Shown: positions 22,656 through 33,013 of the stretch, one piece after another | Layout: each line of letters opens with the position of its first letter | Numbering within the stretch: the stretch's first letter is position 1 | Assembly (NCBI GenBank): GCA_949948835.1 | Contig: CATLHF010000008.1 | Span: 1-64,000 of the forward strand | Source of the DNA: an uncultured Clostridia bacterium | Lineage (GTDB): Bacteria > Bacillota > Clostridia > TANB77 > CAG-508 | Direction of reading: 5' to 3' | Length of the DNA: 64,000 nucleotides | Notes under the pieces: model-generated | What the model was told of the DNA's origin: nothing | Seen by the model: the letters and a program-made list of their open reading frames with translations, nothing else | The model's database searches: none | Made by a program: the position numbers and the translations under genes

Positions 22656-22826
22656 AATTTTCCTCCTATTATGTTATATTTATTTTTCTATTTTAATCTT
22701 CTCATTACTTTGAGAGAATATTAAAAACTTGGTTTACACAGAGATTCCATCATATCCCTATATCTTATTATAACTGGTTTTTCAGAATTTGTCTATACTT
22801 ATTGTTAAAAATATTGTAAAATTTAT

Positions 22827-23198
22827 CTATTTTATGTTGTTTACTATAAGATCATATACCATTCCAATGATATTTGGAATTGCAAATACCATAACAGCTC
22901 CTATTAAATAAGGCACCATTGCTTCTTTATAATTTGCCTTTTCCTCTGTACTTCCTATCATATATTTAATTCCTAATACCATTAGGATAATGACGGATAT
23001 AAAAGTTCCTGCAAAACGAATTACTCCTAATACAATATTTGCTCTTTCAATAAATTTGGTATTTTGGCTTGCTACGTTTGTTCCTGGTTTATAAGTGCCC
23101 GGGTCTGTAATTGGGTCTGTAAAGGTTGCATAAACTTGACTATATGAAGTTAATAAAACCACAAATAGTATCATGATTACCATTACTACTTTTTTCAT
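22827..23198 (-). CDS. TrbC/VirB2-like pilin candidate 2
   Basis: Same architecture: 'LGIKYMIGSTEEKANYKEAMVPYLIGAVMVFAIPNIIG'. Confidence 0.7.
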   Translation of the reverse strand: MKKVVMVIMILFVVLLTSYSQVYATFTDPITDPGTYKPGTNVASQNTKFIERANIVLGVIRFAGTFISVIILMVLGIKYMIGSTEEKANYKEAMVPYLIGAVMVFAIPNIIGMVYDLIVNNIK

Positions 23199-23228
23199 AT
23201 TTCTTCCTCTTTCTTATTTCATTCTTTT

Positions 23229-23897
23229 TTAAGCAATTCCTCTAATTAGTAAAATAACAATTCTCCATATTGCAAAACCTGTAAATATAACAACACATCC
23301 TGCAATATATGGTACTAACGCTTCTTTTACTTTTGCTTTATCTTCTACACTAGACATCATAAATTTAACACCTAAATACATTCCAATTGCTACTGCTAAG
23401 AATATTCCAATGGATAGTAATAAATTATATAATGTTGATGATGCTTTTTCTAAATGCTCCCCACTAATGGTTGGATTTTTACTTCCTTGTTGTAAAAAGC
23501 TTTCTGCTTCTTTTATAATTTCATCTGGTGTGTGGGATGGAGATGCTCCAGACTCTCCTAATGTTCCTGTGGATGACCCTGTACTTGCTGGATTGTTAGG
23601 AATATTTCCAGTATCTGAGCCATACGGTCCGCTATAAGGAGATTGTCCTGTTGCTTCACTTCCTGTTGTTGTATACATACTAGAAGATGGTCCAACCTTA
23701 GTCCCGCTTGTCGTTGTTTCAGATGAATGAGGGTTTTGTACTGGTTTTGTAGTAGTGGTTGTAGTTTGTCCTCCTCCATATGCCGTTTCACTAGATCCAG
23801 TTCCTCCATACGCTGTCGCATAAGCACTTGTATGATATATTATTATTAAGCTAATCATTAGCATAATTACAACAATTCTTTTTCTCATTGTTTCCAC
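23229..23897 (-). CDS. TrbC/VirB2-like pilin candidate 3 with Gly/Ser/Thr-rich N-terminal extension
   Basis: Low-complexity GGTGSSETAYGGGQTTTTTT region, then 'LGVKFMMSSVEDKAKVKEALVPYIAGCVVIF'. Confidence 0.65.
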   Translation of the reverse strand: METMRKRIVVIMLMISLIIIYHTSAYATAYGGTGSSETAYGGGQTTTTTTKPVQNPHSSETTTSGTKVGPSSSMYTTTGSEATGQSPYSGPYGSDTGNIPNNPASTGSSTGTLGESGASPSHTPDEIIKEAESFLQQGSKNPTISGEHLEKASSTLYNLLLSIGIFLAVAIGMYLGVKFMMSSVEDKAKVKEALVPYIAGCVVIFTGFAIWRIVILLIRGIA

Positions 23898-24001
23898 CCC
23901 ATCAATATATTCTCTTCCTATTGTACCTTATTTTTCCCTTTTTTTCAATGTTTGACAATATTTTCATTAAAACGACATATGTTTGTAATTTTTATGAAAT
24001 A

Positions 24002-25864
24002 TTATTTTTTTACTTTAATTAATTGAATCTGTGTTCCTTGGTTTTGTTTTACTTCATATAATGTGTCATTTTCTATTGTGTTTTCCTCAAAAATATTAGC
24101 ATATTCTTCTCTTGCTTCAGGAGTTGCTCGATATACATACACGTGCGTATAATTTGCTTCTTTCATCGCTTGTATTAGGTTTTCTACATCTCCAATTGTT
24201 CCTGGAATAACTGCACTTATATTTAAGTGCATCATAGTATATTGGTTTAATGCTAATTGAATAATGCTGTTTCCCATATTTCTATTAGAAATATATAAGA
24301 TTTTATCTTCTTCATCTAACTGGTTTTTGTATTTTATCATTTGTATATCCGTCCATCTATTGATATAGGAAGTTGTAATGTAATTTTTTTTATTTACGTA
24401 TTTTTGTTGTATTGTTTGAAATGGCAGTAATATACAAATTAGTACTATTAATATAATAGTGGTGAATATGGTTGTTTTTTCTTCCAACAAGACAAAACTC
24501 AAAAACATCATATCTGCTATTACAATTGTAAAAATATATCGAGAAAAACTTGCTAATATTAATGCCTCATCTGTATCAAAAATAGTACAATACATCCATA
24601 ACATTGTTATTAAGTATATAATTGTGCTAAGTAGAATACTAAATGCGTAATATCGGTATTGTTTCTTTTGTTGTTTTTCTATTTTATGATATTGAATCGC
24701 CATTAAAGCAAATATTCCTAATATCACAAAAGCTGTTGTGAAATTTCTTTGCGTAATGAATTTTCCTTTTACAATAGCATTCATAAATTTTTGTGCAACT
24801 ATTTGTATGAACTCTCCTGTTTGTTCTTGTTTTATATCTATATCATAAATTTTACTTAAATCCCACCTATGTTGTTGCTGTTGTACTTTTATATGCCATA
24901 AAGATAATAGTCCTACTACACAGATAATAACAATTATAAACATTTTTGCTTTTTTCTTTGTTTGCTCTTTTTCTTGTTTTCTTTCTAAAAGCAGTTTATA
25001 TCCTATTATAAGAATTGCTAATAGTGCAAGTCCAATTCCCTGCGTTTTGGTTAACATGAGTATTGTCATTCCACAAAAAATTTCTAGAAACTGAAATGGA
25101 ATTTCTTGTTCTTTTCGATAAGAACTATATATTGTATAGGAAAATGCAATTCCTAAAATTCCATCTACTAATATATTCGTATAAAAATTAGCATAAAAAA
25201 TGATTGGTAAAAATGCAATAATCATAGTAGCTAATACGATTCGTTTTACATCCTTTTCCCAAGTTATGTTTTTTGTTATTGGTATGATAATAGAAAAATA
25301 TAAAATGTTTTGTGCCGTTATTATAACATCTTCTGTATATATTCCTTTTATTTGGATAAATAAATACTGAAAGATAGAAGTAAGTGGTGGATAATCATTA
25401 AAGGCTACGATTGATTCTGGATTAGTTCCATATGTATGATACCAAAACATGTTTTTAATCATAATACCCCAGTGATTGTATTCGTCATAATCTTCAAAGA
25501 TTCTTCCTTTATTTAGAATAATACTAAGGATAAATAGTCCCACATAAATAGCAAACCCTGGTGTTAAGATTTGTTTTATAATTGGGATTATCTTGTCGGT
25601 TTTTTTGGCAAGATATATCGCTATAAAGATTAACTGTACTAATGTACTAATACATACCATTAATACCCCTAAACTTAAGTTATCGAATAGCCCCGTTATA
25701 TAAATTATAAGAATAATCTCTAATACAGCAATTGGGATTACTTGTTCAATTTTCTTTTTAAAAATGATAGTAAGTGTAACAGCTGTAATAAATAAAACAA
25801 AGAACACATATAAGAATTCCATATTTCCTCTCTTTCTATTGCTATCAATCTTTTTTATAGGCAA
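24002..25864 (-). CDS. Polytopic membrane protein, glycosyltransferase-like (GT39-type architecture)
   Basis: Many TM segments; translationally overlaps a GT2 gene. Confidence 0.6.
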   Translation of the reverse strand: MPIKKIDSNRKRGNMEFLYVFFVLFITAVTLTIIFKKKIEQVIPIAVLEIILIIYITGLFDNLSLGVLMVCISTLVQLIFIAIYLAKKTDKIIPIIKQILTPGFAIYVGLFILSIILNKGRIFEDYDEYNHWGIMIKNMFWYHTYGTNPESIVAFNDYPPLTSIFQYLFIQIKGIYTEDVIITAQNILYFSIIIPITKNITWEKDVKRIVLATMIIAFLPIIFYANFYTNILVDGILGIAFSYTIYSSYRKEQEIPFQFLEIFCGMTILMLTKTQGIGLALLAILIIGYKLLLERKQEKEQTKKKAKMFIIVIICVVGLLSLWHIKVQQQQHRWDLSKIYDIDIKQEQTGEFIQIVAQKFMNAIVKGKFITQRNFTTAFVILGIFALMAIQYHKIEKQQKKQYRYYAFSILLSTIIYLITMLWMYCTIFDTDEALILASFSRYIFTIVIADMMFLSFVLLEEKTTIFTTIILIVLICILLPFQTIQQKYVNKKNYITTSYINRWTDIQMIKYKNQLDEEDKILYISNRNMGNSIIQLALNQYTMMHLNISAVIPGTIGDVENLIQAMKEANYTHVYVYRATPEAREEYANIFEENTIENDTLYEVKQNQGTQIQLIKVKK

Positions 25865-26525
25865 GCATATTTTTCAGAATTTGTATTGAATGTGTAATTG
25901 GTTTATAATTCGACTTTATTTTTTTACTATATATTGTGTTGATTTCTACTTGCTTTATTTCTACTTTATTAACAATGTTTTGTAACATATTCATTTCATA
26001 TTCAAAACGCTCACCTTTTATTGATACGATTTGTTTTAGAATTGAATTTGGTATTCCTCGTAACCCACTTTGTGTATCTTGCAATTTTTTTCTTGTTTTT
26101 AAATAGAACAAGATGTTACTACTATAATTTCCAATTTTATTTTTTAATGGTACCTGTTTTTGTTTAAAGTCTCTTACTCCTAAAATGAACTTACTTGGAT
26201 TTTTTTGTAAGGTGTTTTTTATGTTTTGTATATCTTGTATCATATGTTGACCGTCTGCATCAGCAGTAACAACACCAATACATTTTGGGCACTCTTTTAA
26301 AACATATTCAAATGCCGTTTTTAGTGCTTGTCCTTTTCCTTTGTTTTTGTCATGTGTTATGATAAGGACATCATTGTTTATTTGTTTAAAATAGTCTTTA
26401 TTTTCTGAGCCATCATCTACTATAATTATTTCATTACCTAATTTTTTTAATTCCTGAACTAATTGTACTAAATGGAAATCTGGATTGTAGGCAGGAATAA
26501 TAATCAAATTTTTTTCTTCCATCAT
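25845..26525 (-). CDS. Family 2 glycosyltransferase (dolichyl-phosphate mannosyltransferase-like)
   Basis: NLIIIPAYNPDFHLVQLVQELKKLGNEIIIVDDGS, ADADGQHM, DTQSGLRG. Confidence 0.9.
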   Translation of the reverse strand: MMEEKNLIIIPAYNPDFHLVQLVQELKKLGNEIIIVDDGSENKDYFKQINNDVLIITHDKNKGKGQALKTAFEYVLKECPKCIGVVTADADGQHMIQDIQNIKNTLQKNPSKFILGVRDFKQKQVPLKNKIGNYSSNILFYLKTRKKLQDTQSGLRGIPNSILKQIVSIKGERFEYEMNMLQNIVNKVEIKQVEINTIYSKKIKSNYKPITHSIQILKNMLAYKKD

Positions 26526-26622
26526 TTATATCCTTTTTTGAATTTACTTTATTATATATTTCCTATTAATAAAAAGCAAGGTATCATTGGCATCTATTTA
26601 ACCGTATCTACCAATTATACCT

Positions 26623-26868
26623 TTACTCTTTTTTCTTATTTTCTTTTTCATCTTTTTGTTTTATGTCTTGATATGTACTTTCTTGCATATAGTATTTTGC
26701 AATTAGTTCATCTAGCTCTACACTAATTTTATATATTTTATCATAATCGTCATTATTTTTAATGCTTTCGTTTAACTCGTCTCTTTTTTTACAAATTTCA
26801 TCATTTAGCATACTACCACTCTCCTTTTTTTGGCATTTTTTCTTCCTGTTACAACAAAAATACCACAT
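26623..26868 (-). CDS. Spo0E-like aspartyl-phosphate phosphatase family protein (real start may be the internal MLNDEICKKRDEL)
   Basis: Short 'KKRDELNESI...SVELDELIAKYY' (SxELD motif). Confidence 0.6.
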   Translation of the reverse strand: MWYFCCNRKKKCQKKESGSMLNDEICKKRDELNESIKNNDDYDKIYKISVELDELIAKYYMQESTYQDIKQKDEKENKKKE

Positions 26869-26987
26869 TTTTACACCATCGTCAACAAATAATCTCTAAT
26901 TTTGTAGAGAATCGTACGACGTTTTTAGATGATTCTTGCTGTTATTGGTCTTATTTTCCTATTTTTGTTACTTTTTCGCCAAGAAAC

Positions 26988-27036
26988 GGCAAAAAGCATC
27001 CTACCCCTATATGGAGCAGGATGTTTCTTTTTTGCT
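26988..27036. terminator. Bidirectional intrinsic terminator-like hairpin
   Basis: AAAAGCATCCT ... AGGATGTTTCTTTTTT. Confidence 0.6.
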
Positions 27037-27046
27037 ATCTGTTTGA

Positions 27047-27202
27047 TTATCTACTTTTAATTGCTGTTACGAAAAATACAATGATACAAACAATAAGTAA
27101 AATTGCAATTCCTATTAACACAGGGCTTCCAGATGTTAAAAATTCGCCTATAGTAGCAAGCATCATCAAAACAATAGCGATTGCACCTAAAATTTTAGCC
27201 AT
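27047..27202 (-). CDS. Small membrane protein, 51 aa (MAKILGAIAIVLMMLATIGEFLTSGSPVLIGIAILLIVCIIVFFVTAIKSR)
   Basis: Complete ORF with upstream GGAGG and downstream hairpin; not in the supplied ORF track. Confidence 0.6.
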   Translation of the reverse strand: MAKILGAIAIVLMMLATIGEFLTSGSPVLIGIAILLIVCIIVFFVTAIKSR

Positions 27203-27262
27203 TTTTTCCTCCAAGGTATATCACCTTTGTTGCTATGAATTGGTTTCTTTCTATATTATACC

Positions 27263-28043
27263 TTATTTTTCTTGTTTTTTCAATATTAACATAATACTAA
27301 TTGCTAAAATGAACAAAATAATTGATACAATTTGTGAAATTCGAAATATTCCTAGCATTAAACTATCGGTTCTTAATGCTTCTATAAAGAAGCGTATAAA
27401 AGCATATAAAATAAAGTACCAACACATAACTTGTCCGCTATATTTTCTGTTTTTTGAAATCTTAATTAAGATTAAGAATATTAAGAAATCGGCAATAGAT
27501 TCGTAAAGAAACGTTGGATGTACATATTGTACTCCCATGTTTGTTTCTAGTCCCATTTTCCATGGAAGATTTGTAATACTTCCATAAGCTTCTCCATTTA
27601 TAAAGTTTCCCCATCTTCCAACACTTTGCCCGAAGTGCTAAATATGGAATTATATAATCTGCTAAATCTAAAAAAGAGATTTTTCTTTTTTTACAAAAAA
27701 TGTATGCGCTAATTGCTCCTCCTAGAATTCCCCCATAAATGGCAAGTCCCCCATCTTTTATATTGATCATTTGTAAAAAACTACTATAGTTTTTAAGATT
27801 AAATACCACATAATAAATCCTAGCACATACAAAACTTACTGGTATTAGGATTAAACTTAAATCTAGAATGTCTTCATAATGGATTCCAAATGTTCCACTT
27901 TTTTTATAATACATAAATAGGGCAAGTGCTATGCTTGCCACGATAAATATGGCATACCAGTATACAGGTATGCCGAAAATATGAAATGCAATTGGATTGA
28001 TATTTAATGTTACATTGAACATTGGAATTGTAATGTTCTTCAT
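27263..28043 (-). CDS. lgt: Prolipoprotein diacylglyceryl transferase, +1 shift at CGG 27630-27632
   Basis: ORF 27462..28043 (NPIAFHIFGIPVYWYAI, DGGLAIYGGILGG) joins ORF 27263..27556 as [31 protein letters not shown]. Confidence 0.9.
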
Positions 28044-29315
28044 TTAAACTCCTTTTACTATCGATACTACCATTTTATTTATATCAAATACTTCTTTTAA
28101 TACTTGTTCTAAATATTCTAATGTTACATTGTTATATTCTTCTAAATAGTCGAAGCTATTGATTCCTTTAAAGTAATCAGATAAGAACATTCTTGCAATA
28201 TTGCTTACATCATTATACTGGCTTACATATTCTCCATAAATTTTCTTTTTAATTCTTTCAAAATGTTCTTTGTTTAATCCACTTGTTTTGTATTTTCCGA
28301 TTTGTGTTTTTAACATTTCTACTACTTTTTGTGGATTTTTTGCTCCACCTGAAATTAATACATGGGCATGATGTTTTGAAAACTCATAATCAAGTAAGGG
28401 TTGTGAAATGATATCTCCATTGTTATATAAATTTTGGTATCCTTCTGAGCTTTTTCCAAGTAACATGTATAATAAAATTTGGATGGCAATATTTTTCTTT
28501 ACCATATTATCTTTTCCTGGCTTATCTTTAAATCCAATTGCAAAAATTGGCATGCTAACTTCCATAGTAACTGTTTTTTGTGGCTCTACTATTTCTTCTG
28601 GCTCTGCATCATAAATTCTTTCTACCTCTTTTTGATTAGTTGTTTTCGTAATTCTTTTTTTCACTTCTTCTAACATTTCTTCTGGATTAATATCTCCGCA
28701 AACTACTAGTAACATATTGGATAAATCGTAAAAATTGTTGTAAGATTTATATAACACATCTTTATCGATTTTAGAAATGGATTCAATACTTCCTGCAATA
28801 TCAATATTGATTGGGTTTACATGATACATCAATTTCATAGCATTCATATATACTTGCCATTCTGGGTCGTCTTCATACATGTTAATTTCTTGCCCAATAA
28901 TTCCTTTTTCTTTTTCTACATTTTCATCGGTAAAATATGGGTTTTGTACATAATTCATTAATTCGTCTAATGCTTCATAGAAATTTGAAGTTGCTTCAAA
29001 CAAGTATGCTGTATGGTCGTGAGTTGTATAGGCATTAGCATCTACCCCAAGGCCAGATAGTACGTCTAGGCTATTAGTTCCATTTTCTTGTTCAAATAGT
29101 TTGTGCTCTAAAAAATGAGCTACCCCATCTGGAATGTATATTTCTTGTTGGTCTTGTTTTACTTTAAAATGATTATCCATTGAGCCAAAATTGGTTCCCC
29201 AAATGACATACTTTTTTAATGTATCTTTTTTGGGAATCAGCATAACGGTTAAGCCATTTTCTAGCTTTTCTATATAGGTTTCTTCTTTTACTTTCAAATT
29301 TTTAATGACTTGCAT
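28044..29315 (-). CDS. M16 family peptidase (YmfH-like)
   Basis: 'GVAHFLEHKLFE' (HxxEH-type zinc motif) and M16 architecture. Confidence 0.88.
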   Translation of the reverse strand: MQVIKNLKVKEETYIEKLENGLTVMLIPKKDTLKKYVIWGTNFGSMDNHFKVKQDQQEIYIPDGVAHFLEHKLFEQENGTNSLDVLSGLGVDANAYTTHDHTAYLFEATSNFYEALDELMNYVQNPYFTDENVEKEKGIIGQEINMYEDDPEWQVYMNAMKLMYHVNPINIDIAGSIESISKIDKDVLYKSYNNFYDLSNMLLVVCGDINPEEMLEEVKKRITKTTNQKEVERIYDAEPEEIVEPQKTVTMEVSMPIFAIGFKDKPGKDNMVKKNIAIQILLYMLLGKSSEGYQNLYNNGDIISQPLLDYEFSKHHAHVLISGGAKNPQKVVEMLKTQIGKYKTSGLNKEHFERIKKKIYGEYVSQYNDVSNIARMFLSDYFKGINSFDYLEEYNNVTLEYLEQVLKEVFDINKMVVSIVKGV

Positions 29316-29320
29316 CCTTC

Positions 29321-30721
29321 TTATTCCTCCTTACCTGTTAAGAAATAAATGGTGTGTATGGTGACTTTTTTTGCCATATTTACGACTTGTTCTTTGCAAA
29401 TGGTATCTACTTTTTTCTTGTATTCTTCTGGTGATACCACTTCACCAGTAAATTCTTGTCCAAAGTAGTAACTAATTTGTGTATCTTGTTCATCTGGTAT
29501 AAAGTCTATGGTTGAAATGATGCTACGTTTTGCATTGTTTAAGTCTTCCTCTGAAAATTCACCATGTTTCATGTCTTCTAATTGTTGTTTAATGATATCA
29601 ATTGCTTTTTGTTTATTTTTTATTTCAATTCCGCAACGAATAAAGATATTACTTTTTTGTCTAATATAATTAGAACCAGCAGTATAGGCTAAACTTGCTT
29701 TTTCCCTTACGTTTTGGAACAGTTTTGAATTAGCTCCTCCTCCTAATATGGTGTTATAAACAAGTGTAATATATTTATCATCTAAGGTTTCTTCTCTTAC
29801 ATTTAATCCGATAACTAGTTTTCCTTGGGTAATGTCCATTTCTTCACTTATTTCATTTGGTTTCGTTCCTTCTTCTATTGTTTCATTTTTGGTCATTTCT
29901 ACTTGTCTTTTTTCTAATGTTTGAATTTGTTTGTTTTGTAAAATTACTTCTTGAATTTTTGCTTCTTCTATTTTTCCAGAAACAAATATATCAATTTTTG
30001 CATTTTGTATCATTGTTGTATAGCTACTATATAACTCTTGTGGAGTAACAGATGCCAAATCTTCTACATAGCCATATTTATATAATCCATAAGGTTTATC
30101 TTGGTACATTTCTTCGATACAACGGTCTAAAGCATATCTCCCTTTATTATCAATTTTCCCTTCAATAATTTGTTTCAAATTATCTTTTTCCATTGCTACA
30201 TATTCATCTTTAAATGCTCCCTTTTCTGTTAGGGGATTGAATACAATATCACATAACATATCAATTGCTTTTTTTAAGATTTCTTCTGATGAAGGTAAAA
30301 ATTCCTCATTAATGGTTTCTAAATAAAATTTTAGAACATGGCTATCTCCCATTTTTTCAATTCCACAGTCAAAAGATGCTCCATACATTTCTTCTAAAGC
30401 AATGCTCATTTCTTCTGATGTTTTGTAATTTGTAGAACCTCTTCTTAAAACAGCAGAAATTAATGCCTCTTTTGTGATGGTTTCTCTTTTAAGAGGTAGC
30501 GTTAAAAATATGGATATTAAGTTGGTTTTAAATTTATTGTTTCGAATGACATGAAGGTTAATTCCTTCTTTTAGTTGCTCTTTTTTATAATTCATAATGT
30601 CCTCCTTTGTTTTGATTTCCATATTAATTAGTATAGTATATTTTGGAAATATTATACAATCAATTTTAAGGACTGATGGAGAGTTCTTTAAGATGATTTT
30701 TACCCCTGTCCCTAAAATCAT
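29321..30721 (-). CDS. M16 family peptidase-like protein lacking the zinc motif (YmfF-like); real start may be MNYKKEQLKEG
   Basis: Paired with the preceding M16 gene; 'LGGGANSKLFQNVREKASLAYTAGS'. Confidence 0.85.
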   Translation of the reverse strand: MILGTGVKIILKNSPSVLKIDCIIFPKYTILINMEIKTKEDIMNYKKEQLKEGINLHVIRNNKFKTNLISIFLTLPLKRETITKEALISAVLRRGSTNYKTSEEMSIALEEMYGASFDCGIEKMGDSHVLKFYLETINEEFLPSSEEILKKAIDMLCDIVFNPLTEKGAFKDEYVAMEKDNLKQIIEGKIDNKGRYALDRCIEEMYQDKPYGLYKYGYVEDLASVTPQELYSSYTTMIQNAKIDIFVSGKIEEAKIQEVILQNKQIQTLEKRQVEMTKNETIEEGTKPNEISEEMDITQGKLVIGLNVREETLDDKYITLVYNTILGGGANSKLFQNVREKASLAYTAGSNYIRQKSNIFIRCGIEIKNKQKAIDIIKQQLEDMKHGEFSEEDLNNAKRSIISTIDFIPDEQDTQISYYFGQEFTGEVVSPEEYKKKVDTICKEQVVNMAKKVTIHTIYFLTGKEE

Positions 30722-30722
30722 C

Positions 30723-31163
30723 TTACCCTAATAATTCTTTTACGACTTCGTTTATGGTTTTTCCGTCTGCTGATGCTCCCATTTTTGCTTTTGCTTCTTT
30801 CATGATGATTCCCATTTCTTTCATGGTTGTTGCTCCTGTTTGTTCGATGATTTGTTTCACAATTGTTGTAATTTCTTCTTTTGATAGTTGTTTTGGTAAA
30901 TATTCTGCTAATATTTCAATTTCTTTTTTTACACCAGAAATTAAATCTTCTCTTCCGCTTTTTTCGAAATCTGCAAGGGAATCTTTTCTTTTTTTAGATT
31001 CTTTTGCAATAATATCTAAAACTTGATTATCTTCTAATGTAATTCCTTTATCTTTTTCTACTTGTAAAATGGCTGCTCTTACCATTTGTACAGTATTTTT
31101 CTTAATTTCATCTTTTTCCTTCATAGCACTTTTTAAGTCTTCTAATAATTTTTCTTTTAACAT
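30723..31163 (-). CDS. yqeY: GatB/YqeY domain protein
   Basis: 'LKSAMKEKDEIKKNTVQMVRAAI...MGIIMKEAKAKMGASADGKTINEVVKELL'. Confidence 0.9.
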   Translation of the reverse strand: MLKEKLLEDLKSAMKEKDEIKKNTVQMVRAAILQVEKDKGITLEDNQVLDIIAKESKKRKDSLADFEKSGREDLISGVKKEIEILAEYLPKQLSKEEITTIVKQIIEQTGATTMKEMGIIMKEAKAKMGASADGKTINEVVKELLG

Positions 31164-31187
31164 TGGTTTTTTCCTCCCTTATTTTTA

Positions 31188-32624
31188 TTATTGAATTTCA
31201 TAAATTTCAAATTCTTCTATTTCGCCTATTTTGTTATAGTGTCCACGAATATAGTCTGTTATTTTATCCGATTCTTGCCAATAATTTTCTTTGGTTAATA
31301 AAATTTGGTATCCTTTTTTGTTTTTAATTTCTTCTAACATTGCATCTTCTCCGCCATAACCCAAATTTCCCAAAAATGGCAAATCCATTGCTCCATTACT
31401 TCGTTTTTTAGGAATGTTATATAAGGCTGCTTCTTTTGAAAAAATGATTACTTTTTCGTTGTTTTTCTGGATATATTCATTAACACAATTAATTTTACTC
31501 TCCATTTCTTTTAATAAAATTCCACCATAATATGGGTTTTGATAGTTTGTTGTAAATGGATTGTTTTTTATTATCACAATTCCTGCTTTTATTCCTAATA
31601 TGGTAAGTACAATTATAATAAATAAAATAATGTAATGAGCCATCTTTTTGGTTAGTTCTTGTTTTAGTACGATATCAACCAAATACATTAATAATATGGC
31701 TAGTACTACAATAGCAAGTATGGTATGAAATGCATTAATGATTGGATAAATGATTGCTATCATTGGAATTCCAATTGATAGAAATATTGTTATAATCCTT
31801 TTTTGTTCTTCATTTGCAATTTTTCTTTGCATATAAATTGCACAGATTACGGTTATAATGGCAATTCCAAGATGAACAATACATTCTATTTCCATTGCTA
31901 TATTTCTTGTTCCAAATTCACCGATTCCTAAAAATGCATAATTAATAAATGATAGTATATTTCCATGATATGCAAAATAGCCAAATGTTATTATAGATAA
32001 TGTTGCTACAACTGCTGTTTGTTTTAGTAGGTCAATATATGTTTTTTTGTTGTTTTTACCAATTAATAATTGCATTAGGATACTTCCTAAAAGATAATAT
32101 ACTCCAATGTTTTGTTTTGTAAATAGAACTAGATATATGATAATACCATTTCCTATGATAAATGGTTTTTTATCAAAATCATATTTTAGCGAAATATACG
32201 TTCCTAATAACACAAATACAACAGCTAATATATTATAATTTGCTCCTCCTGTTATACATAAGTATGCAAAATAGTGAATGATTAATGTATATAATAAAGC
32301 ATATGTTTTTTCTATTTTTACCTGCTTTAAGATGATATATACCATAAAAATCATACTTGTGTAAATACATACATCAAATAATCGGTAGATAAAATAGTTT
32401 GCTCCAAATATTTTTAAAATAATTTCTCCTATCCAGAAAAAGATAGGGGTTATAATAACATTCGAATCTTGGTAAATCATGAAGCCTTGTATCATTTTAT
32501 AAATATTTTGAAAATTCCATAGTTCATCTCCTACTGAAATTTTAACTTGAAAAATAGAAAGTGCTGAAAAAATTGCAATTCCTATCCATAACAATAGATT
32601 ATCGTGTTTTTTTATTTTTTCCAT
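31188..32624 (-). CDS. Polytopic membrane protein, glycosyltransferase-like
   Basis: About 10 TM segments, N-terminal 'GDELWNFQNIYKMIQGFMIYQDSNVI'. Confidence 0.6.
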   Translation of the reverse strand: MEKIKKHDNLLLWIGIAIFSALSIFQVKISVGDELWNFQNIYKMIQGFMIYQDSNVIITPIFFWIGEIILKIFGANYFIYRLFDVCIYTSMIFMVYIILKQVKIEKTYALLYTLIIHYFAYLCITGGANYNILAVVFVLLGTYISLKYDFDKKPFIIGNGIIIYLVLFTKQNIGVYYLLGSILMQLLIGKNNKKTYIDLLKQTAVVATLSIITFGYFAYHGNILSFINYAFLGIGEFGTRNIAMEIECIVHLGIAIITVICAIYMQRKIANEEQKRIITIFLSIGIPMIAIIYPIINAFHTILAIVVLAILLMYLVDIVLKQELTKKMAHYIILFIIIVLTILGIKAGIVIIKNNPFTTNYQNPYYGGILLKEMESKINCVNEYIQKNNEKVIIFSKEAALYNIPKKRSNGAMDLPFLGNLGYGGEDAMLEEIKNKKGYQILLTKENYWQESDKITDYIRGHYNKIGEIEEFEIYEIQ

Positions 32625-32644
32625 ATTTCTTCCTTTTTATTTTA

Positions 32645-32680
32645 AAGGCGCTTTCCTACTATGGAAAAGCGCCTCTTTTT
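32645..32680. terminator. Hairpin terminator after rpsU
   Basis: AGGCGCTTTCC tactat GGAAAAGCGCCT. Confidence 0.65.
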
Positions 32681-32694
32681 TATGTATTATTTTA

Positions 32695-32865
32695 TTAAAA
32701 TTTTCTTTTTCTTGCAGCCTCTGATTTTTTCTTTCTTTTCACACTAGGTTTTTCGTAATGTTCTCTTTTACGAACCTCTTGTAAAACTCCATTTCTGGCA
32801 CATTGTCTTTTAAATCTCTTTAAAGCATCTTCTATATTTCCATTATTAACTTTTACCTCTGACAT
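32695..32865 (-). CDS. rpsU: 30S ribosomal protein S21
   Basis: Translation [56 protein letters not shown]; missing from supplied ORF track. Confidence 0.95.
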   Translation of the reverse strand: MSEVKVNNGNIEDALKRFKRQCARNGVLQEVRKREHYEKPSVKRKKKSEAARKRKF

Positions 32866-33013
32866 TTTGTTCCCCTCCTTCCGGTGTTTCGCAAGTGTAT
32901 GTAATTTTAAGGGTGTGTGTAATTTATTTTTGTTCGTTTCTTTTTCCTTAACTTTAATACGTGTATTATTATAACTTACTTAAACCAATATTGTCAATAC
33001 TTAAGAAGGGATT

